A stretch of 64,000 nucleotides of DNA from JBCCGL01 sp039029275 (GCA_039029275.1 JBCCGL010000015.1:72682-136681); one strand, 5' to 3'; numbered from the stretch's first letter, positions 1 to 8,708 are shown. Translations and numbers: made by a program. The notes: generated by a model from the sequence alone, not told the origin.

Positions 1-1
1 T

Positions 2-394
2 CGTGATCTCGCGGGTAAAGTACCACTGTTGGGGGTCTGCCTGGGACATCAAAGTATCGGGCAGGTGTTTGGCGGCAGTATCGTTTCTGCGTCTGAAATT
101 ATGCACGGCAAATTGTCGATGGTGCACCACAACGGCAGCGGCGTTTTTGCCAATCTGCCTTCACCGTTTCGTTGTACGCGCTATCACTCCCTGGTGATTG
201 ATAAGCAAACGTTGCCAGGTTGCCTGGAGGTAACAGCGTGGACTGAAACCGAGTCAGGAGAAATGGCTGAGATTATGGGCGTGCGCCATCGTGAGTTATG
301 TATTGAGGGCGTTCAGTTTCATCCTGAGTCGATCATGAGCGAGCACGGGCATAATATGTTGAGGAATTTTTTGGATATGGAAGTAGCCGCTTGA
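2..394 (+). CDS. trpG: Anthranilate synthase component II, glutamine amidotransferase (3' part)
   Basis: Only the last 130 residues are inside the window; the reading frame is open from base 2. It is a class I glutamine amidotransferase: the nucleophile Cys sits in GVCLGHQ at the start, and the His/Glu pair of the triad is in GVQFHPES near the C-terminus. The MHGK and YHSL segments are typical of TrpG/PabA. It would hydrolyse glutamine and pass ammonia to TrpE (or PabB) in tryptophan (or folate) synthesis. No trpD follows: the next 1.3 kb is repeats, and trpD-trpC lies at 35641-37464. PabA of p-aminobenzoate synthesis cannot be excluded because the two share one family. Confidence 0.93.
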   Translation, partial: RDLAGKVPLLGVCLGHQSIGQVFGGSIVSASEIMHGKLSMVHHNGSGVFANLPSPFRCTRYHSLVIDKQTLPGCLEVTAWTETESGEMAEIMGVRHRELCIEGVQFHPESIMSEHGHNMLRNFLDMEVAA

Positions 395-457
395 TGTACT
401 TAAGTAGTTGTTGAAATAAAGCACAACTGTAGTCATCTGAGCGGCGTGAAGGCGCCC

Positions 458-500
458 AAAGTTCTCGCGCAGCGAGTTGTCGAAGGGTATTTCACGCGAC
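458..500. repeat. Third, truncated copy of the 439-bp unit tail
   Basis: The text CAAAGTTCTCGCGCAGCGAG and the following GTTGTCGAAGGGTATT match the tails of the two full units at 1003-1060 and 1440-1489, but lack the internal TCGTTCGCCCTGAG part. This tail resembles the TTCGCCCTGAGC...GTCGAAGGG intergenic element that is scattered through many proteobacterial genomes. Confidence 0.6.
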
Positions 501-521
501 CACTCTAAACTGATTTACCCT

Positions 522-590
522 GTCATCCCCGCGAAGGCGGGGATCCACTGGTCACCGATGTTTGTGGATTCCCGCCTGCGCGGGAATGAC
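522..590. repeat. 69-bp palindromic repeat, copy 1
   Basis: Begins GTCATCCCCGCGAAGGCGGG and ends CCCGCCTGCGCGGGAATGAC, so its ends are near inverted repeats, and each arm contains its own GC-rich hairpin. Copy 2 is at 1518-1586. This is the common REP/MITE-like GTCATTCCCGCG family seen between genes in many Gram-negative genomes. It has no coding capacity, so any mobility would need a transposase in trans. Confidence 0.8.
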
Positions 591-626
591 CGCGTCTGAT
601 AATTTGGTTTTTTGCACGTCACCCTT

Positions 627-1065
627 CACGTTGTACTCAGTTTATCCATCGATGAATTTCGCTCGCTAATCTACAGCGATATTCATTTGCAAAGTGCGCA
701 GCGAGCGAGGCCATTTTTGCTTGCGCCCAAAATGGCCGAAAAATGCGCTCTTGGGGTGTTTGACATTGTGAGGCTGAGCCGCGCCGCGATTGATACCGGT
801 GTTTTTTGAACTACATCTCGCGGCCCAAAGAATTACCGCTGCCGTGAAAAAAATTCCTGTAAAGCCGTCCTATCGCACGCCGGTAAAATTTCAGGGTGCG
901 GGAATTTGGCTGAGTCAATCTGATTTGCACTGATCTTCGATTGTCGTCTCGAATTCAGAGTGTAATAAAACTCCGTCCACGTTGTCTGTACGAGCAGTCT
1001 TCAAAGTCGTTCGCCCTGAGCCCTCGCGCAGCGGGTTGTAGAAGGGTATTTTGCGCAACCCCCGG
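627..1065. repeat. 439-bp tandem repeat, unit A
   Basis: Starts CACGTTGTACTCAG and is followed directly by unit B with the same start (CACGTTGTACTCGG at 1066), giving a period of 439 bp. The two copies agree over nearly all their length with scattered substitutions and small indels, for example CCCAAAATGG against CCCAAAAATGG. Internal landmarks shared by both are GTGCGCAGCGAGCGAGGCCA, GCCGCGCCGCGATTGATACC and AAGCCGTCCTATCGCACGCC. The indels shift any reading frame, so the units look non-coding. Confidence 0.85.
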
Positions 1066-1496
1066 CACGTTGTACTCGGTTTATCGATCGATGAATTTCT
1101 CTCGCTACTCTACAGCGATCTTTATGCGCAAAGTGCGCAGCGAGCGAGGCCATTTTTGCTTGCGCCCAAAAATGGCCGAAAAATGCGCTGTTAGGCTGTT
1201 TGAAATTATGAGGCTGAGCCGCGCCGCGATTGATACCGATGTTTTTTGAACTACATCCGCGGCCCAAAGAATTACTGCTGCCGTGAATAAAATTCCTGTA
1301 AAGCCGTCCTATCGCACGCCGATAGATTTCAGGGTGCGGGAATTTGGCTGAGTCAATCTGATTTGCACTGATTTTCGATTATCGTCGAGATTTCAGGGTG
1401 TAAAAAACTCCGTCCACGTCGTCTGTACGAGTAGTGTCCAAAGTCGTTCGCCCTGAGCTCTCGCGTCGCGGGTTGTCGAAGGGTTTTATGCTCGGC
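1066..1496. repeat. 439-bp tandem repeat, unit B
   Basis: Second copy of the unit described at 627-1065. It ends with the TTCGCCCTGAG...GTCGAAGGG tail (1440-1489) and runs almost directly into the second 69-bp palindromic repeat at 1518. Confidence 0.85.
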
Positions 1497-1517
1497 TGCA
1501 CTATATGAAGTTACCCC

Positions 1518-1586
1518 GTCATCCCCGCGAAGGCGGGGATCCACGTGTCACCGATGTTTATAGATTTCCGCCTGCGCGAGAGTGAC
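1518..1586. repeat. 69-bp palindromic repeat, copy 2
   Basis: Same element as 522-590 (GTCATCCCCGCGAAGGCGGG at its left end, GTCACCGATGTTTA in the middle). The right arm has decayed: TTTCCGCCTGCGCGAGAGTGAC instead of the clean inverted repeat of copy 1. Confidence 0.8.
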
Positions 1587-1689
1587 AGTGGATGCTTTGA
1601 CTTCGATATTCCGAGCACGTTTGTGTAGTGTTTGAGCGCTGTTAAAAGTTACTGTGGTTTTGCGAGCGAAACCTTCCAGAGACGCCCGA

Positions 1690-2532
1690 CTATTTTGAGT
1701 TGTCTGACTGATAGGTCTTAATTGAGAATTCTTTATCCCTTTCCACCGCCGGTATCATCCGTCGCGACTCTGCCACCTTTTCCAAATCAATCTCCGCGCT
1801 GATTACTCCCGGTTCCGCACCGCCATCTGCGAGAACTTCTCCCCACGGCGAGACGATCAATGAGTGCCCATACGATTGTCGTTTGCCCAGATGCGTACCG
1901 CACTGATTCGCCGCGACAACAAAACTGCCGGTTTCAATCGCGCGCGCGCGAACAAGGATATGCCAGTGCGCTTGTCCTGTGGTTTGTGTAAACGCGGCCG
2001 GTATCGTCAGAATTTGAGCGCCGGCCTGCGCCAGTGCGCGATAAAGCGCGGCGAAACGAAGGTCGTAACAGATCGATAGCCCTATTGTGGCGAGGTTTGA
2101 CTCCACCAATGTTGCTTCGCTGCCGGAGTCGAATGCATCAGACTCTTTGTAGAATTCGCCATTGCGTAGCTGCACATCAAACATATGCAGTTTGTCGTAA
2201 CGCGCGACAACTTCCCCCTCGCTATCAATATAGAACGCACGATTGACGACGCGTTCGTCTTCGGTCCGAATCATCAGCGACCCCACCGCAATTGCGACGC
2301 CGTGCTCACGCGCCGCCTCTTGAAACATTGCGAGCCCGGGGTCGTCCCCTTCCAGTCGCGTGCTGTCGAATATACGGGAGTTGTCCGGCTCGATCAGCGT
2401 ACAGGTCTCCGGAGTACAGATTAATTGCGCACCGTCACCGACGCTTTGATCGATCTTCTCGCGCAGCCACGCAATATTCGCAGGGATATCGCGGGTAGCA
2501 GTATTTTGTATGGCGGCGATTTTTACAGTCAT
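1690..2532 (-). CDS. Carbon-nitrogen hydrolase (nitrilase superfamily, Nit2-like)
   Basis: The 280-residue length is normal for the omega-amidase/Nit2 branch. The Glu-Lys-Cys triad is visible: Glu42 in CTPETCT, Lys115 in YDKLHMFD, and Cys156 in SICYDLRF. The family hydrolyses amide C-N bonds of small carboxamides or repairs deaminated metabolites; the substrate cannot be read from the sequence. It is cytoplasmic, with no signal peptide. It is transcribed away from the ThDP enzyme at 2682 across a 149-bp gap in which I see no clear operator. It is more likely an omega-amidase or deaminated-glutathione amidase type than a true nitrilase. Confidence 0.9.
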   Translation of the reverse strand: MTVKIAAIQNTATRDIPANIAWLREKIDQSVGDGAQLICTPETCTLIEPDNSRIFDSTRLEGDDPGLAMFQEAAREHGVAIAVGSLMIRTEDERVVNRAFYIDSEGEVVARYDKLHMFDVQLRNGEFYKESDAFDSGSEATLVESNLATIGLSICYDLRFAALYRALAQAGAQILTIPAAFTQTTGQAHWHILVRARAIETGSFVVAANQCGTHLGKRQSYGHSLIVSPWGEVLADGGAEPGVISAEIDLEKVAESRRMIPAVERDKEFSIKTYQSDNSK

Positions 2533-2681
2533 GATCGGTAGTGTATCTCAGCTTGAACGCAGTTTAGCGCATGCACACCCATCGCGCGTTGACATAATGT
2601 CGCCCGCTTGTCGGTTCAATGACGAATCTGAGCGGAACTCGCTTGGTGCTGCGGTGAGAAAATGTGACTGTAGCTGGTTAG

Positions 2682-4301
2682 ATGAAACACTCTCTTATGT
2701 CCAATGTAGCTGATGTCATTGCCAAGCGCTTGCACAACGCGGGGTGTCGCTACGCGTTTGGAATCCCGGGCGGGGAGGTGCTGGCACTGATGGAGGCGCT
2801 GGACCGCGTTGGGATTCGCGTTATTCTGGCCAAGCATGAAAACTGCGCCGGTTTTATTGGTGAGGGCGTGCACCACTTTGACGGCGCGCCTGTGATTCTT
2901 ATCGCTACGATTGGCCCCGGGATTGCCAACGCGGTCAATGTGATCGCCAACGCTACGCAAGATCGTGTGCCGATGATTGCGCTGACGGGCTGCGTCACTG
3001 ACGCCGACCAACACAGCTACACGCATCAAGTGTTCGACCACGTCGCGATGGTGACACCGGTCACCAAGGCGGCCTTCCGTGTCAGCAAAGATTCGGCGGC
3101 CACCCTCGCAGACAAAGCCGTTGCGATTGCGACCGAAGGGCGGCCGGGCGCCGTCCTGCTGGATGTGCCAGTCGATGTGCAAAAACTAAAATTCACGGCG
3201 TCCGAACAGCTCTCGCGCGCACCGTGCGCTCCGATGCAGCCCGCACCGCACTGTCTCGAGAAAGCGCGTCGCTGGTTGGCCGAGTCGGTACGGCCGCTGG
3301 TGATCGCCGGTGTCGATGTGTTGAATCAGGGCGGTGAACAATCAGTAGCGGATTTTTGCAATCGATTTAATGCCCCGCTGATCACCAGTTATAAAGCGAA
3401 GGGCGTATTGCCGGAGGATGAAATGCTTGCCCTGGGTGGGGCGGGGCTCTCGCCCAAGTGCGACAAATTGATGCAGCCCCTACTCGAAAAAACCGATCTC
3501 ATCATTCTCGCGGGCTACGATCCGATTGAAATGCGAACGGGCTGGCGCAACCCGTGGCCAATGGAAAAACGTGTGATCGAATTTTCTGCGGTTAGCAATC
3601 TGCACTATATGCATCAGGCTGAAATGAATTTTGTCGGCGACGTCGCGAGTGGTCTTAATGCACTATCGGAGGGCGTTTCACCGCGCAAGACGTGGAGCGA
3701 TGGTGAGCCGTCGTTTGTGCGGCTCGCCCTGTACAAATCCCACAACTTTAACGAAGAGTGGGGGCCGGCTGCTGTGATTGACACTTGCCGCGAAAACATG
3801 CCACGCGAAACCGTCGCATCGGTTGATTCTGGTGCACACCGAATTTTACTGAGTCAAATGTGGCCGTGCTACGAGCCGCGCGCGCTGTTGCAATCGACCG
3901 CGCTGTGCACGATGGGGTGTGCAGTACCACTGGCTATCGGTCGCAAGCTGGCTGAGCCGGAACGACCTGTTATTGCGTTTGTCGGTGACGCGGGAATGGA
4001 GATGTTTCTCGGTGAGCTGGCGACCTTGCGCGATTTGAAACTGGCCGTCCCGATTGTGGTGTTTGTCGATGAAAGTCTGGGCTTGATTGAACTCAAACAA
4101 CGTAACACCGGCATGCACAATCTCGCGGTTGATTTTGATGGGACTGATTTTCCGGCTGTCGCGAAAGCGCTCGGCGGTGAGGGGGTTTGGTGTCGGGATC
4201 GCGCCTCTTTGCAAAAAGCGCTCAAAGCTGCGCAAAAGCGAGATACATATACAGTGATTGCGGCAGTGATTGGCGAAAAAGCTTACGACGGGCGTTTATA
4301 A
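2682..4301 (+). CDS. Thiamine diphosphate-dependent enzyme, acetolactate synthase-like
   Basis: 539 residues with the three-domain layout of the acetolactate synthase/pyruvate decarboxylase family: an N-terminal pyrimidine-binding domain with the catalytic Glu53 in KHENCAGF, a central domain, and a C-terminal diphosphate-binding domain around residues 420-480. The diphosphate motif reads GDAGMEMFLGEL then FVDESLGLIE. The residue where these enzymes usually have Asn as a Mg ligand is Asp/Glu-Ser here, which is unusual. No regulatory ilvN-like subunit is adjacent, so it is probably not the biosynthetic acetolactate synthase. Decarboxylase, lyase or sulfo-substrate roles are all possible. A second in-frame ATG lies 15 bp downstream. 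Confidence 0.8.
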   Translation: MKHSLMSNVADVIAKRLHNAGCRYAFGIPGGEVLALMEALDRVGIRVILAKHENCAGFIGEGVHHFDGAPVILIATIGPGIANAVNVIANATQDRVPMIALTGCVTDADQHSYTHQVFDHVAMVTPVTKAAFRVSKDSAATLADKAVAIATEGRPGAVLLDVPVDVQKLKFTASEQLSRAPCAPMQPAPHCLEKARRWLAESVRPLVIAGVDVLNQGGEQSVADFCNRFNAPLITSYKAKGVLPEDEMLALGGAGLSPKCDKLMQPLLEKTDLIILAGYDPIEMRTGWRNPWPMEKRVIEFSAVSNLHYMHQAEMNFVGDVASGLNALSEGVSPRKTWSDGEPSFVRLALYKSHNFNEEWGPAAVIDTCRENMPRETVASVDSGAHRILLSQMWPCYEPRALLQSTALCTMGCAVPLAIGRKLAEPERPVIAFVGDAGMEMFLGELATLRDLKLAVPIVVFVDESLGLIELKQRNTGMHNLAVDFDGTDFPAVAKALGGEGVWCRDRASLQKALKAAQKRDTYTVIAAVIGEKAYDGRL

Positions 4302-4346
4302 CAATAACCGAATTCGATCTCGCATACCCACTTAACCACGTCCTGC

Positions 4347-4805
4347 TCAACCCAGGGCCAGCTTGAATCCCTCATGCGTCGGCTTGAAGCCCAGCCGCTC
4401 GTAGAAGCGCAGCGCGTCGGGGCGTTTTTTATCTGATGTCAATTGCACAATTTTGCAATTTCTCGTCTTGGCGCGCGAAATTGCAAACTGGAGCATCTGT
4501 TCGCCGATACGCTCACCTCTGTGTAAGGATGAAATCCTGACTCCCTCGATTAAACAACGCCTTGACCCTGTATGCGTGAGGTAAGGAATAAACGTCAGTT
4601 GCATCATGCCGATCACGTCATCGCCAGATGCCGCGACAATGAGCTCGTTATTAGGATCCGTATTAATCGATTGAAATGCATCTTTATACGATTGCTTAAT
4701 CGGGTGCGAAACGACTTCCCGCGCTGCGCCAAGAACATCATCGGCGAGTAAATCAATCAGTTCACCAAGATCGTTTTCGCAAGCCTGGCGAAATTCGAGA
4801 TTCAT
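4347..4805 (-). CDS. GNAT-family N-acetyltransferase
   Basis: 152 residues with a GNAT fold: beta strands around IVAASGDDVIGMMQLTFI, the acetyl-CoA pyrophosphate-binding loop near residues 93-101 (SSLHRGERIGEQML, close to the R-x-x-G-x-G/A pattern), and the C-terminal ALRFYERLGF motif. It transfers an acetyl group from acetyl-CoA to an unknown amine. It lies 15 bp downstream of the PLP lyase gene at 4821-5891 on the same strand, so the two are probably cotranscribed; the acetyltransferase may act on the same class of amino compounds. It converges with the ThDP enzyme gene, with 45 bp between the stops. Confidence 0.85.
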   Translation of the reverse strand: MNLEFRQACENDLGELIDLLADDVLGAAREVVSHPIKQSYKDAFQSINTDPNNELIVAASGDDVIGMMQLTFIPYLTHTGSRRCLIEGVRISSLHRGERIGEQMLQFAISRAKTRNCKIVQLTSDKKRPDALRFYERLGFKPTHEGFKLALG

Positions 4806-4820
4806 CGCTGCAGCTAAAAA

Positions 4821-5891
4821 CTATGAGGGTGTTTCATCCGCGTGGTTGGCCGCGGCTATAATCGAATCCTGGTAAGCAAACAAACTTGGTGTTCCACCCG
4901 AGTGTAAAAATACCAGTGTCTTTCCCTTGTCTGCCTCACGCGCGCGGTGAATGAATCCAGCCATGACTTTGCCTGTATAGGTCGGGTCGAGTACCAGCCC
5001 CTCTTTGCGCGCAGCCAGCAAAATCGCTTCATTTGTTGCCGCGTTCAGTTTTCCGTAGCCGGGTTTGTAAAAATCATCTTCGGTGATCACATCGTCGTTA
5101 GTCACGGGGTTTTTCATTTCGAGCAGGTCTGCAATTTCCTGACAGCGCTTCTCGATTCGCGGTTTCTGCACGCTGGCGTCGCGACGCACGCAAATTCCTC
5201 GGACCGTTATAGACGACCCGAGCGCGCGCAGCCCGAACAGCATGCCGCCGTGCGTACTGCCGCTGCCCGATCCCAGCACGACTTCATCCACACGAATATT
5301 CGCTGACTCAATCTGCTCCAACAACTCCTGGGCCGCAACCATATAACCCAGTGCACCAAGCGGCTTGTGATTGGGCGCAAGCGGGATTATGTAGGTTTTT
5401 CGGCCGTGCTCTTGTTCCAGCGCGTCGGCAATTTCCCGCAGCTTGCGGTCGGCACCGAATTCGTCTTCGCCTTCGTCGTACGAGTACATCTTTGCACCAA
5501 ACAGCTTGTCCAAAAGCACGTTACCGGAGAGGTGGTACATCGGGTCAGTCTTGTCGACGCGCTCTTCCAGCTGCACGTGGCATTGCATCACGAGCTTGGC
5601 CGCTGCGGCTGCGGCGAGCCGCACAAAGTTGGACTGCACCGCGCCGGTGATCAGAACGGTGTCGGCGTTCTGAGCCAGTGCTTCGCCAAAATAAAATTCG
5701 AGTTGGCGAACTTTATTCCCTCCAAACGCCAGATGTGTGCAGTCGTCCCGCTTGACGAGCAGATTGCCTGCATCGCATGCGCGCGCAAGGTTTGGCATGG
5801 GTTCCAACGGCGTGGGACCGGAAAAAAGCTCAGTGCGTGGAAGGCGCGAGAGGATTCCGAACGCCGGTGGATAATTGAACGTATTGCTCAT
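4821..5891 (-). CDS. PLP-dependent D-cysteine desulfhydrase / ACC deaminase-family enzyme
   Basis: 356 residues of the fold-II PLP family that holds D-cysteine desulfhydrase, ACC deaminase and L-cysteate sulfo-lyase (CuyA). The PLP Lys is Lys60 in FGGNKVRQ, and the conserved QSN loop is at 86-88. The next residue is Phe (QSNFVR) where D-cysteine desulfhydrases generally have His. The Gly-rich phosphate loop is GSGSGSTHGG. The reaction would be elimination of a beta-substituent with release of ammonia and a keto acid. CuyA-type cysteate degradation is possible, but nothing else nearby proves sulfonate use. Confidence 0.82.
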   Translation of the reverse strand: MSNTFNYPPAFGILSRLPRTELFSGPTPLEPMPNLARACDAGNLLVKRDDCTHLAFGGNKVRQLEFYFGEALAQNADTVLITGAVQSNFVRLAAAAAAKLVMQCHVQLEERVDKTDPMYHLSGNVLLDKLFGAKMYSYDEGEDEFGADRKLREIADALEQEHGRKTYIIPLAPNHKPLGALGYMVAAQELLEQIESANIRVDEVVLGSGSGSTHGGMLFGLRALGSSITVRGICVRRDASVQKPRIEKRCQEIADLLEMKNPVTNDDVITEDDFYKPGYGKLNAATNEAILLAARKEGLVLDPTYTGKVMAGFIHRAREADKGKTLVFLHSGGTPSLFAYQDSIIAAANHADETPS

Positions 5892-5945
5892 TGCAGGTCT
5901 CGAGATAAGGGGTGCGACTGACGATCGCCAGCCGCGCCCGATATT

Positions 5946-8561
5946 TTACTCCAGAGCTGCACGTCTACGTTGCATAAACATGATTATGCCGAGCAATAAA
6001 ATGGCCGGGATGTAAAACACTTCCTTGGCTATGCGCTCGGTGGGTTTGCGGACATCGGCGATTTGTACCGGCTCATCGGCGTAATAGTCGAAACTTAAAC
6101 CGATTTTTTCAAAAAACGGTGTGCCCGGAAAAGGTTCCTCGATTTTCGCGAGGCCGTCTTCAACGTTAACGATCAGGCCCGCTTTTTCCAGGCGTGCAAC
6201 CGCGTCAGCGGGTTCCCCTAGGTTTACCAAAATCGTGGTCGAATCTTGTTCGCCTGTATCAAAGTCTGGCCCGCTGATCACCATTGTGAGCACTCCTTCG
6301 GGCGTCGCTTCGCCAACGACTTCATACACTTTGTCCGGCGCGATGCTGACATAGGGTGGCGATACCTGATCGAGCCAGTAGCCCGGCCGGAACAAGGTGA
6401 ACGCGATCAGTAACAGCGCGACTGTTTCCCACTTTTTGTTTCGCGTGAACATATACCCCTGGGTCGCGGACGCGAACAACATCATCGCGATGACCGCGAC
6501 AATGAAAACAAACACCGCCTTTGCCAGGGTGACATCGATGAGCAGCAGTTCCGTGTTAAAAATAAACAAAAACGGTAACAACGCGGTGCGAATATCGTAG
6601 GCAAATCCCTGAACCCCGGTTTTTATCGGGTCGCCTTTGGAGATTGCCGCTGCAGCGAATGCGGCAAGTCCAACCGGTGGCGTATCGTCTGCCAAAATTC
6701 CAAAATAAAAAACGAACAGATGGACTGCGATTAGCGGAACGATCAACCCGCTTTTCGCACCCAGAGCAATAATCACTGGCGCCATTAACGAAGATACGAC
6801 GATGTAGTTCGCGGTTGTCGGTAATCCCATTCCCAAAATCAGACTCATCAGCGCAACCAGAATAAGCATGATGATGAGATGACCACCGGACAGGAATTCT
6901 ACGAACTCTCCGACCACCTGATGTGCGCCGGTCAGCGAAATCGAGCCAATGATGATGCCGGCTGCAGCAGTCGCGATGGCGATGGAGATCATATTTCGCG
7001 AACCTGCGATCATACCGTCGCACCAATCGCGCACGCCGCGCTTGAACTCGCCGGCGATGTCGCCAGTGCCGCGCATCATCGCTTTGATCGGGTTTTGCGT
7101 GAGCGTGACCACGATCATCGCGATACATGCGTAAAAGGCGGAAAGGTGCGCCGATAAACGATCCGGCGTTGGCAGAATGCACCACAGCAACAGAACGATG
7201 GGCAACAAATAGTGCAGGCCTTTGATCGCAGTTGCTCCCGCTGGCGGGAGCTCGGTAATCGGCTCGTCCGGTGACTCGATTTCGAGATCAGGACGTTTCG
7301 ACGCAACCCATAACAGAAGAATGTACGCAATCGCCAACACCGCAATAACGTACGGTGTAGTGAGTCCCGGGACCGTGGCGCTCACCCACAGCAACACATA
7401 ATGTATGGCGAGCACCAGTACACTTAACAAAATGCAGGTGCCGAGAATGCCGATCAGCTTTGCCTTAAGCGTGAGCGAAGACGGCGGTTTCGGCATGCCG
7501 CGCAAGTCGAGCTTGCACGCTTCGAGGTGCACGATGTAGATCAGTGCGATGTACGAAACAAGCGCCGGCAGTAACGCGTGTTTGAGAATTTCAGTGTACT
7601 GGATGCCGGTAAACTCCGCGATCAAGAATGCGGCTGCACCCATCACCGGGGGCGTGAGTTGCCCGTTTGTTGACGATGCAACTTCAATAGCGCCCGCTTT
7701 CTCAGGTGAAAGCCCGGTCTTTTTCATGAGCGGGATCGTAAACGTGCCGGTGGTCACGGTATTGGCAATCGAGGAACCGGAATAAAGACCGCTCATCGCC
7801 GACGCAATGACCGCGGCTTTGGCCGGGCCGCCGCGCAAGTGCCCGAGCAATGCAAACGCTATCTTGATGAAGTAGGCACCCGCACCCGCTTTTTCCAAAA
7901 TTGCGCCGAATAACACGAATAGAAAAATCGTTTGCGCAGACACTTCCAGTGGCTTGCCAAAAATCCCTTCTTCCTGCATCCAGAAATGCCACACGCCTTT
8001 GATAAAAGACGCGCCGCCCCAGTTACCGCCGCCGATAAACACGTAAGCAACCAGGACAGATGCAACGATAATCAGCGGCAATCCAAGGGAACGAAAAACC
8101 GAGAGCGTGAGAACGAAAATGCCGATGACGGCGACTGTCATGTCGTACTTGATATTCGGATGAACAAAGTCACCCGCGCGCTCGGCAATGTTGGTATTCA
8201 TCACCAGCATATAAAAAATGGCACCCACGCCAAGCAACATGAGGATCCAGTCGTATAACGGGATGCGATCGCGCGGGCTGGATTTAAGTAATGGGTAAGC
8301 AAGCACGGCAAGTACTAACGCAAATGCTAGGTGAATTTTTCGCGAGAGTGAAAGATTCGCGATAAATTGGAAAAAATCTATTCCGGTTGAAACCGACAGC
8401 ATAAACGGCAAGGGCGATGCGGCGTACAACTGGTACAACGCCCATATAAAACAAATATAGGGAATAAGGTTGGCTTGCCAGCCTGTCAGGTTGCGCGCTC
8501 CTGTGTCGAATTCGGCAACGAGTTCTTCTGCCGATTTGTCGCTGTGTTTATTTGCCGCCAT
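5946..8561 (-). CDS. TRAP transporter fused permease (DctQM fusion, TAXI type)
   Basis: 871 residues. The small (DctQ) and large (DctM) membrane subunits are fused, with many transmembrane helices. The large-subunit signature lies in GLYSGSSIANTVTTGTFTIP and the matching second half GMGLPTTANYIV. The C-terminal roughly 170 residues, after about residue 680, form the extra-membrane domain known in these fusions (DUF3394 type), ending with a last helix and a RRRAALE tail. The start is placed at 8561 because GGAGGAACC precedes that ATG. It works with the TAXI binding protein encoded upstream (8727-9689) in proton- or sodium-driven uptake of an organic acid or amino acid. Confidence 0.93.
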   Translation of the reverse strand: MAANKHSDKSAEELVAEFDTGARNLTGWQANLIPYICFIWALYQLYAASPLPFMLSVSTGIDFFQFIANLSLSRKIHLAFALVLAVLAYPLLKSSPRDRIPLYDWILMLLGVGAIFYMLVMNTNIAERAGDFVHPNIKYDMTVAVIGIFVLTLSVFRSLGLPLIIVASVLVAYVFIGGGNWGGASFIKGVWHFWMQEEGIFGKPLEVSAQTIFLFVLFGAILEKAGAGAYFIKIAFALLGHLRGGPAKAAVIASAMSGLYSGSSIANTVTTGTFTIPLMKKTGLSPEKAGAIEVASSTNGQLTPPVMGAAAFLIAEFTGIQYTEILKHALLPALVSYIALIYIVHLEACKLDLRGMPKPPSSLTLKAKLIGILGTCILLSVLVLAIHYVLLWVSATVPGLTTPYVIAVLAIAYILLLWVASKRPDLEIESPDEPITELPPAGATAIKGLHYLLPIVLLLWCILPTPDRLSAHLSAFYACIAMIVVTLTQNPIKAMMRGTGDIAGEFKRGVRDWCDGMIAGSRNMISIAIATAAAGIIIGSISLTGAHQVVGEFVEFLSGGHLIIMLILVALMSLILGMGLPTTANYIVVSSLMAPVIIALGAKSGLIVPLIAVHLFVFYFGILADDTPPVGLAAFAAAAISKGDPIKTGVQGFAYDIRTALLPFLFIFNTELLLIDVTLAKAVFVFIVAVIAMMLFASATQGYMFTRNKKWETVALLLIAFTLFRPGYWLDQVSPPYVSIAPDKVYEVVGEATPEGVLTMVISGPDFDTGEQDSTTILVNLGEPADAVARLEKAGLIVNVEDGLAKIEEPFPGTPFFEKIGLSFDYYADEPVQIADVRKPTERIAKEVFYIPAILLLGIIMFMQRRRAALE

Positions 8562-8650
8562 GGTGGTTCCTCCGGTCATCGACGAGCACGCGAGCGGCTT
8601 ATTTTTTTGTTTATTGCTACTCGGATTGTGCTGCGAATCGATTCATCTTT

Positions 8651-8665
8651 GCGGGTGCATCCCGC
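8651..8665. promoter_or_regulatory. Small perfect hairpin in the TAXI-permease gap
   Basis: GCGGG-TGCAT-CCCGC, a 5-bp stem 85 bp before the permease start. Read on the plus strand it is followed by AATTTTTC, but no plus-strand gene ends here. Its role, if any, is unclear. Confidence 0.35.
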
Positions 8666-8684
8666 AATTTTTCTCAAATTAATA

Positions 8685-8708
8685 GCGGCCGGCAAAAACG
8701 CCGACCGC
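8685..8708 (-). promoter_or_regulatory. Intercistronic stem-loop after the TAXI binding-protein gene
   Basis: As RNA from the minus strand, GCGGUCGGC and GCCGGCCGC pair over 9 bp (one G-U) around GUUUUU, 19 nt after the binding-protein stop. There is no strong U-run, so it is more likely an mRNA-stabilising or partial terminator element that keeps binding-protein transcript in excess over the permease. Confidence 0.55.

Larger units (their letters stand above)
395..1689. other. Gene-free 1.3-kb region made of repeats
   Basis: No credible gene lies between trpG and the nitrilase-family gene. The stretch consists of a tandem pair of about 439-bp units (627-1065 and 1066-1496), a remnant of a third unit tail (458-500), and two copies of a 69-bp palindromic element (522-590, 1518-1586). 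Short open frames here differ in frame between the two copies and are not conserved as proteins. Confidence 0.85.

Noticed and set aside
612..1249. Two similar short open frames in the 439-bp repeats ending in the same peptide
   Set aside because: The copies differ by indels that shift the upstream frame (CCCAAAATGG against CCCAAAAATGG) and have no ribosome site; they reflect DNA duplication, not a protein.
522..1586. Possible CRISPR array from repeated GTCATCCCCGCGAAGGCGGG
   Set aside because: Only two copies about 1 kb apart, no regular spacers and no cas genes; each copy is itself a palindromic intergenic element.
2616..3182. 188-codon minus-strand open frame opposite the ThDP enzyme
   Set aside because: It overlaps a well-supported gene, has no recognisable domain and no ribosome site; GC-rich codon bias creates long antisense frames here.
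5367..5921. 184-codon plus-strand open frame opposite the PLP lyase gene
   Set aside because: Antisense shadow of a gene with clear active-site motifs.
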